This document shows positions 58,759-64,000 of a DNA stretch of 64,000 nucleotides, in pieces (positions within the stretch are counted from its first letter, which is position 1; every line of letters begins with the position of its first letter). The stretch spans positions 32,883 to 96,882 of the forward strand of contig NZ_LUUK01000179.1 of assembly GCF_001644025.1 (NCBI RefSeq). Direction: 5' to 3'. The position numbers were made by a program, and so were the translations under genes. A model generated the notes under the pieces. It did not search any database. It saw only the letters and a program-made list of their open reading frames with translations, and was not told where the DNA came from. Origin of the DNA: Methylomonas koyamae (GTDB lineage Bacteria > Pseudomonadota > Gammaproteobacteria > Methylococcales > Methylomonadaceae).

Positions 58759-59010
58759 CCGTCGCGCCAAATGCCGGCACGCTAAGTGCCGTTCCGGAAC
58801 CTCTGCCGCGATAAACCGGTATGCGGCTTGCTAGCTCAACGCCGGCGGGAACGATACACCTAAAACCGGGTCATTGACGTCGGCGCGGACTCGCCCGTTT
58901 GCCGCAGACTAAAACACGATAAACTGACCTTGCTTGAACCCAACCGCCCGATCAACCGCTCAGCGCCCGATTCCGCCCATTCTTCCGACTTTTACCGAAT
59001 CTCCACCGTC

Positions 59011-60492
59011 ATGTTTCCTAACCCCAGACTCGCGCATTCCGTTTTGCTGTTTACGCTGCCTTTAACCGCCTGCACGGTCGGCCCCGACTACGTCCGCCCG
59101 CAAGCCAATATCTCCAACGAGTTCAAGGAAGCCCAAGGCTGGAAACCCGCTCAACCGCGCGACACTGCCTTGCCCGGCAAATGGTGGGAGATCTTCAACG
59201 ATCCGATACTGAACGGACTGGAAGAACAAGTGCTTGGCGCCAACCAATCCATCGTGCAGGCCGAAGCCCAATACCGGCAAGCCCAGCACTTAGTGCAATC
59301 GGCGCAATCCTCGCTACTACCGGTCGCCACGTTGACCGGCACTTTCAACCGCTTCAAGGCCGCTACCGGCCAAAGCGTCGCGGTGTCCGGCGTGCGCAAC
59401 CTGTTCGGCCAAGCGGTCGGCGTGGCCTGGGAACCGGATTTGTGGGGCACGGTACGGCGCCAGATCGAAGCCAATACCGGCAACGCCCAGGCCAGCGCGG
59501 CCACCTTGCACGCGCTGATTTTGTCCAGCCAAGCCAGCTTGGCCGACAATTACTTTCAATTGCGGACGCTGGATGCCCAGAAAGCCCTGCTCGACGAAAC
59601 CGTCACCGCCTACAGCAAAACCCTGGAAATCACCCAAAACCGTTACGCGGTCGGCGTCGTCGCCAAAGCCGACGTGGTCCAGGCCGAAACCCAACTGGAA
59701 ACCGCCCGTGCCCAATCCATCGATCTGGGCGTGCAGCGCGCCAAGCTGGAACACGCGATCGCGGTACTAATCGGCAAAACTCCGGCGGAACTGGCGCTGG
59801 CGCCGGCGCCGCTAAATTTGCAACCGCCGGGCATTCCGGTCAGCCTGCCCTCGGAATTGCTGGAGCGCCGGCCGGACATCGCCGCCGCCGAACGCAAAAT
59901 CGCCGCCGCCAACGCCCAGATCGGCGTCGCCAAGGCCGCCTATTATCCAACCTTGAATCTGGCCACCACCAACGGCTTTCAATCCCCGACCGCCGACAAT
60001 CTGTTCACAATGGCCCGCCGCTATTGGGCGCTGGGTCCGGCCGGGTTGGCCCTGACCTTGTTCGACGGCGGCGCCAAGAACGCGCAATACAAACAAGCGA
60101 TCGATGCCTACGACGCCAGTGTCGCCGGTTATCGGCAAACCGTGCTGACCGGCTTTCAAGAAGTCGAGGACAATCTGGCCGCGTTAAGGATTTTGGACGA
60201 AGAAACCCAAGTCCAGGACAAGGCGGTCGCCGCCGCCAAACACGCGCTGGCACTGACCAACAACCAATATCAGGCCGGCACGGTCAGCTATTTGAACGTC
60301 ATGACCGCCCAAACCGCCGCCCTGTCCAACCAACAAACCGCGGTACAACTGCTGGGCCAGCGCTTGTCCGCTTCGGTACAGTTGGTCAAAGCCGTCGGCG
60401 GCGGCTGGAACGAAACCCTGCTGCCCAGCGAGGATCAAGCCGCCGGCGAACGCAAATGGACCGATTATTTAATTTTGCCGCTGGTCGAATAA
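59011..60492 (+). CDS. NodT-type outer-membrane efflux lipoprotein
   Basis: 493 aa from the ATG at 59011 (M-F-P-N-P-R-L-A-H), which gives a proper lipoprotein signal ending at L-T-A-C (Cys18). Two TolC-like repeats follow, with N-R-Y-A-V-G-V-V-A-K-A-D-V and Q-Y-Q-A-G-T-V-S-Y-L-N-V, the typical hairpin repeats, and S-E-L-L-E-R-R-P-D-I-A-A-A-E-R, typical of OprM/NodT. It forms the outer channel of an RND or MFS efflux pump; no pump or adaptor gene is beside it. Confidence 0.9.
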   Translation: MFPNPRLAHSVLLFTLPLTACTVGPDYVRPQANISNEFKEAQGWKPAQPRDTALPGKWWEIFNDPILNGLEEQVLGANQSIVQAEAQYRQAQHLVQSAQSSLLPVATLTGTFNRFKAATGQSVAVSGVRNLFGQAVGVAWEPDLWGTVRRQIEANTGNAQASAATLHALILSSQASLADNYFQLRTLDAQKALLDETVTAYSKTLEITQNRYAVGVVAKADVVQAETQLETARAQSIDLGVQRAKLEHAIAVLIGKTPAELALAPAPLNLQPPGIPVSLPSELLERRPDIAAAERKIAAANAQIGVAKAAYYPTLNLATTNGFQSPTADNLFTMARRYWALGPAGLALTLFDGGAKNAQYKQAIDAYDASVAGYRQTVLTGFQEVEDNLAALRILDEETQVQDKAVAAAKHALALTNNQYQAGTVSYLNVMTAQTAALSNQQTAVQLLGQRLSASVQLVKAVGGGWNETLLPSEDQAAGERKWTDYLILPLVE

Positions 60493-60840
60493 ACCGCCCG
60501 AATGCGGCGCTCGCGCGGGACATCGGAACCCGGCCTCCGTCACACCACGACGAACGAACAGGCCGATCGTGCAAAAGCACACACCGCTATCGCGCGGTCT
60601 AGCAATTAATGCTGATGGAACTGCCGTGTCGCCCCGGCAAATGAAAGTCAATGGCGTGGGAGCGGCTTTAGCCGCGATTGACAGTGCTCCGACACCGAAT
60701 TGGGCGACCGTGTCCGGTGACTTTCATAGCAAGGTTACGGCCGAGAACCCGATCGAATCGGATCGCCGTCTTGCGGTGACCAAATCACGGCGCTTGCGCG
60801 CCGATGCCGGCCGGCGCGGAAACATCACTCGGCATGCCGT

Positions 60841-61365
60841 GCCAAACCCGCAACAAACCATGTTCGACAGCGAGCGTTCCGTTCCGCACAGCGAAAAGTC
60901 TGTGTTGAACACCCAGCGTCGCCCGGTCAACACCCGCGCGTCCTGGATGAACACTCGGGCTTTCTTAATAAACACCCAATCCTCATTGCGCGACAGACAA
61001 GGTTCTACGATAAACACCGACGCATCCGTGATGAACAGTCACGCGTTTACGATGAAATAGCACCGTTGCGTGTTGATTGGAGCCTGGCCGCTGTTTGCCG
61101 GAGAAGCTTGCGTGTTCGACGAGCAAGTCCCGGTGTTCGGCGGAGATCGTCCGATGTTATTCGGAGGATTGCCGATGTTGAACGGCGGTTAGCCGGTGTT
61201 AATCGGAGAAACCTCGCTGTTCAACTGAGACGACCCGGTGTCAATCGGACAACGCTGCCGGTTCATCAGAGATGCTTGGGTGTTTGATATGGAAGACTGC
61301 ACTTAATTCAGCGACGCTTGCGTTTTGGAATATCAACGCCGGGGTTCAATCATTGATGTTTGCGG
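60841..61365. repeat. Degenerate tandem repeat with strict 21-base period (about 25 units)
   Basis: I aligned 24-25 consecutive units of exactly 21 bases from 60841 to 61365, with no insertion or deletion between them. Sample starts: 60862 (GTTCGACAGC), 60904 (GTTGAACACC), 60925 (GGTCAACACC), 61009 (GATAAACACC), 61135 (GTTCGGCGGA), 61177 (GTTGAACGGC), 61198 (GTTAATCGGA), 61261 (GTTCATCAGA). The left half favours a core AACACC, the right half AATCGGAGA. Each frame gives a seven-residue peptide periodicity, for example V-x-R-R in the second half; one frame is open for 185 codons (60730-61284) but has no start codon before 61066. No known repeat class or CRISPR is recognised. Confidence 0.82.
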
Positions 61366-61442
61366 TTTCGACCGACCCGGCCGAGGCTTGGAGGTGGAAG
61401 GTTCCGGTCCAAAGCCTGGGCGTCGATGGCGAAGCGGAGCAA

Positions 61443-63872
61443 TCAGCCTTCGCCGGCCGGCCGGCGGCATTCGGCCAGAGTTTCCAATGCACCTTTAAGG
61501 TTCTTGGAACCGAGCGGGGTAAAAATTTCCACCGCCTTTTCGGCATAAGGCAAGGCTTGCTCAGCATTGCCCTGCCGAACTAGGGCATGGGCAGTACTCC
61601 GAGAATTTGCTGCTATCAACTCTCGGCGGCCTAGGGCTTCGGATAAGCTCAAGGCTTCGCGGGCCAAGGATTCGGCGACCGGCCAGTCGTTCCGGTCAAG
61701 CGCTAATGCAGCCAGATTGCCGGTATAGGTCGCGATGCCTTCCGGATAAGGTATGTTTTTCGCAATGCGCAAGGCCTCGCGGTAATCGCGCTCGGCGGCG
61801 TCCAGATCGCCGTATGACTTTTCCGCGTTTGCTAGACTGTTTAAGCAAATCGCAACATCCACGCTTTCGGGCGCCAAGCTTCTATCCAGGTCAAGAGCCG
61901 TTCGATACGCGGCTATCGCGGACTCGTATTGGCCCTGAATTTTAAACGCCAACCCTCGCAAACGCGCCGCAACCGATTTTTCGCGGGTGACCGTTAACCC
62001 CGAACGTTCCGCCGCCGACCAATGTCGTTCGGCCCGCTCGGCGCACACCAACACGAGCTCCGCTTCGCTGCGTAACATATACACCCAACCAGCGTAGTTA
62101 GCGCGCCAACCGGCTCTCCAATCATCGGCTGCCGCTAATGCCTTGGCTTCGGCATCGGTCTCCAATGCGAGCCATTCGTCCCAACGGCCGGTGAAATCCA
62201 GAAAATCTCTAAGCGCACTGCAAACGGTCTGCAACCGCTCGTTTGGCCCGAGCAATAGTATCGGCAAGGCCGGTGCCAAGCTAGGCCACTCGGCATCGAG
62301 TTTCTCGAAACGATCATGGTTGTTGTAGCCATTCTCGACGATCAGCGCATAGGCGCGCTGCTCCAGCCGACCTCCGGCGACTGCGACCGTTTCCGGCCGG
62401 CGGCGGCGCAAAAAATCGGCGACCAAGGGCACCAACACAAAGCGGCGCTCTTCGGTGTCCGGCACCACCAGCGCGCGAGCCGCCAGTGCGACGAGGGCAT
62501 GTTCGGCGGCCAGCTCGTTAATCTCGGCCAATTCGGCAATGAGTTTGAGCGTCGTCGGTAGCGTGAAATGCGCCAACGCCGCCAGCACTTGGGTTTCGGC
62601 TTCGGAAAAGCTATCCAGCAAGTCGCCGAACACGAATTCCAACGGGTTGTTGCTTGCCGGCGCGGCGCGTAAAAACGCCAGCGCCGCCGCCACGGTTTTG
62701 CAGCGGCCCAAGCCCAGTTGGCCGGCCAGCCAGCGCATCAATAAGGGATTGCCGCCGGTTTCGTCGTACAGGCTGCGCCGTTCCGCGCCGCCGGCTTCGT
62801 TCAACAAGCGATTATCGCGGGCTATTTCCGCCAACAGTTGTTCGGCGGCCGGCCAATCCAGTTTATCCAAACGCACCGTTACCGCGCTGGCATCGGCGCG
62901 GCGGCGGCTGGTGACCAAGGCGCTGCAACTGCGCGGCAAGCGGTTCAAGAACGTAAACAATTGGTCGCGGTCGGTTTCCGGCAAGGTTTCCAGATTGTCC
63001 AACACCAGCAACACGTTCAGGTCCCGCAGAACTCGCAATACCGCCTCGGTGCGTTCCAGATCGGCCAGTTTGGTCAATTCGGGCTGCGCCAATTCTCGGG
63101 CGATCGCATTCAACATTTCCAGATAGCCTGGAAGCACGAAATGGCCCAGTGCGCGTTGGCCGTCGGCGGTCAGTTCCCGCTCCTTGGCGGACAGAAACAC
63201 GATGCGCTCGAAGCGGCCTGCCGGCACGGATTCCGCCGCGCGTACCGCCAACGCGGTCTTGCCGATGCCGCCCGGCCCGTCGATCAGCGCGCCCCAGCCG
63301 CGCGCGTCTTCGGCCAGGGACTCCGCGATTTTTTGCAGCTCGCCGTCGCGACCGAAGAAATATTGCAGGCGCGGCAGATTGTTGGGAATCGCGGCTTGCG
63401 GCTTGATTGGCTTGGTTTTGTGCCGGCCGCTGACGTAATAATCCGCCGGTTTTTCTTCGTTCAGCGCCAAGCGCTCCAGAATCAAATCGGCGGCTTCGGC
63501 CGGGCTGATGTCGTCGAGATCGGTATACCCGGCCAAACCTCGCAAACCCTTGCCTTCGACTTTATCGAAGCGGGTCAACATGACTTCGCCGACTTTGCGG
63601 GCTTTCATCAAGCCGTAGATCGCGTTCCATTCCAAGCCGCACCATTCCTTGGTTTCGTAATCCGGGCAAAACACCGCGACCACCAAATCCGCTTCCTGTT
63701 CGTACAGGTCCGGCAAATAGAACGCCAGATCGCTACGGGAAAATTCGGCACGGTGATATTTATCGTAAAGGATCTCGGCTTTACTGAAATGTTCGGCCAA
63801 TAAACCGGCCATCTGTTCGACGAATTGACGCTTTTCGCCGGCGAAGGAAAATGCGATACGGAAACGGCGCAT
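61443..63872 (-). CDS. TIR - NB-ARC (STAND ATPase) - TPR protein, probable immune effector
   Basis: 809 aa. Residues 1-135 are a TIR-like domain: I-A-F-S-F-A-G-E-K, I-L-Y-D-K-Y (box 2 region) and E-W-C-G-L-E81-W, with Glu81 in the place of the NADase catalytic Glu. Residues about 165-500 are an NB-ARC/STAND module: Walker A G-P-G-G-I-G-K-T (199-206), Walker B L-L-V-L-D-N-L (about 288-294), sensor A-L-V-T-S-R-R and E-T-G-G-N-P-L-L (the GxP motif). A winged-helix-like link follows, and at least four TPR-like helix pairs fill about 600-800 (G-Q-Y-E-S-A-I-A-A-Y, G-D-L-D-A-A-E-R-D-Y and so on). The layout is that of plant NLR receptors: TPRs sense a trigger, the STAND domain oligomerises, TIR consumes NAD+. 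Single gene with no methylase or other defence gene beside it. Confidence 0.88.
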   Translation of the reverse strand: MRRFRIAFSFAGEKRQFVEQMAGLLAEHFSKAEILYDKYHRAEFSRSDLAFYLPDLYEQEADLVVAVFCPDYETKEWCGLEWNAIYGLMKARKVGEVMLTRFDKVEGKGLRGLAGYTDLDDISPAEAADLILERLALNEEKPADYYVSGRHKTKPIKPQAAIPNNLPRLQYFFGRDGELQKIAESLAEDARGWGALIDGPGGIGKTALAVRAAESVPAGRFERIVFLSAKERELTADGQRALGHFVLPGYLEMLNAIARELAQPELTKLADLERTEAVLRVLRDLNVLLVLDNLETLPETDRDQLFTFLNRLPRSCSALVTSRRRADASAVTVRLDKLDWPAAEQLLAEIARDNRLLNEAGGAERRSLYDETGGNPLLMRWLAGQLGLGRCKTVAAALAFLRAAPASNNPLEFVFGDLLDSFSEAETQVLAALAHFTLPTTLKLIAELAEINELAAEHALVALAARALVVPDTEERRFVLVPLVADFLRRRRPETVAVAGGRLEQRAYALIVENGYNNHDRFEKLDAEWPSLAPALPILLLGPNERLQTVCSALRDFLDFTGRWDEWLALETDAEAKALAAADDWRAGWRANYAGWVYMLRSEAELVLVCAERAERHWSAAERSGLTVTREKSVAARLRGLAFKIQGQYESAIAAYRTALDLDRSLAPESVDVAICLNSLANAEKSYGDLDAAERDYREALRIAKNIPYPEGIATYTGNLAALALDRNDWPVAESLAREALSLSEALGRRELIAANSRSTAHALVRQGNAEQALPYAEKAVEIFTPLGSKNLKGALETLAECRRPAGEG

Positions 63873-63950
63873 GGTGAGGTCTATGTCAGGGCTGTTAGTT
63901 TACCGGCGTTACCGGGGTTCAGGTTTATCGTTTGGTTGAGCTTTTGAGAG

Positions 63951-63976
63951 GTTCCCTTCGGCTCCGCTCAGGGAAC
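63951..63976. repeat. GTTCCCT palindromic repeat ahead of the TIR-STAND gene
   Basis: GTTCCCTTCGGCTCC then GCTCAGGGAAC, the same unit as at 50886 and 34707, followed by a partial second copy (GCTCCGCTCAGAGAAGG). It lies 79 bases upstream of the TIR gene start and may extend beyond the window. Confidence 0.8.
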
Positions 63977-64000
63977 GACAGCTCCGCTCAGAGAAGGACG

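Noticed and set aside
60569..61060. 163-codon ORF with heptapeptide repeats (N-T-x-x-S)
   Set aside because: It is one frame through the 21-base array; all frames show a heptad, so the peptide periodicity is a by-product unless expression is shown.
60841..61365. CRISPR array or a coding gene
   Set aside because: The period of 21 is too short for repeat plus spacer, units are contiguous, and the longest open frame has no start codon before 61066.

Overview
The window reads as chromosome of a GC-rich gammaproteobacterium. The gene order thrS-infC-rpmI-rplT-pheS-pheT-ihfA-merR-tRNA-Pro, gcvR-bcp, udg-uvrC-pgsA and rpsF-rpsR-rplI are all gammaproteobacterial arrangements. Overall gene style (many TonB/PepSY iron loci, PNAG genes, methanogen-output-domain sigma-54 activator, Na+ oxaloacetate decarboxylase) suggests a Methylomonas-like methanotroph, but no methane-oxidation gene lies here, so that placement is inference.

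Layout. 1-460: start of a glycosyltransferase cut by the window edge. 477-3761: oadGAB sodium-pumping oxaloacetate decarboxylase. 4049-5051: gcvR-bcp. 5136-8848: pgaBCD exopolysaccharide genes without pgaA. 8849-10070: decayed segment with an hsdR relic. 10071-17699: translation block (tRNA-Pro, merR, ihfA, pheST, rplT, rpmI, infC with an AUC start, thrS, tRNA-Val). 17849-21844: gcvT-gcvP. 22086-23850: bacterioferritin lacking the haem-ligand Met, followed by groES/groEL relics. 23922-27603: a small sigma-54 circuit, in which an enhancer-binding activator faces a methyltransferase-SDR operon that has a near-consensus -24/-12 promoter. 27614-30658: ABC-F ATPase, a MITE-like repeat and a class V aminotransferase. 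31056-34562: TonB receptor plus PepSY protein. 35413-37202: MFS transporter and histidine phosphatase, convergent. 37365-40710: IS66 relic, hldD, and the rpsF-rpsR-DUF2232-rplI operon. 40912-42244: truncated globin and a Cys-cluster protein. 42579-49965: a complete fecI-fecR-TonB receptor-PepSY iron locus followed by a dead second receptor. 50243-50806: ubiC. 50886-51177: array of palindrome-derived repeats. 51338-54281: UDP-sugar dehydrogenase/epimerase pair with a TetR regulator. 54352-57387: udg-uvrC-pgsA. 57559-60492: PilZ membrane protein and a NodT-type outer-membrane factor. 60841-61365: a strictly 21-bp-phased degenerate tandem repeat. 61443-63872: a TIR-NB-ARC-TPR protein resembling plant NLR immune receptors.

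How it fits together. Most of the window is housekeeping (translation, glycine cleavage, DNA repair, phospholipid synthesis) with inserted accessory islands. The most interesting accessory features are the TIR-STAND-TPR gene with the 21-bp array just beyond its 3' end, and the divergent sigma-54 circuit. Three dispersed MITE-like repeats, a second palindromic repeat family and relics of hsdR, groESL, IS66 and a TonB receptor show active gene turnover. All product calls are from reading motifs; no database search was run.
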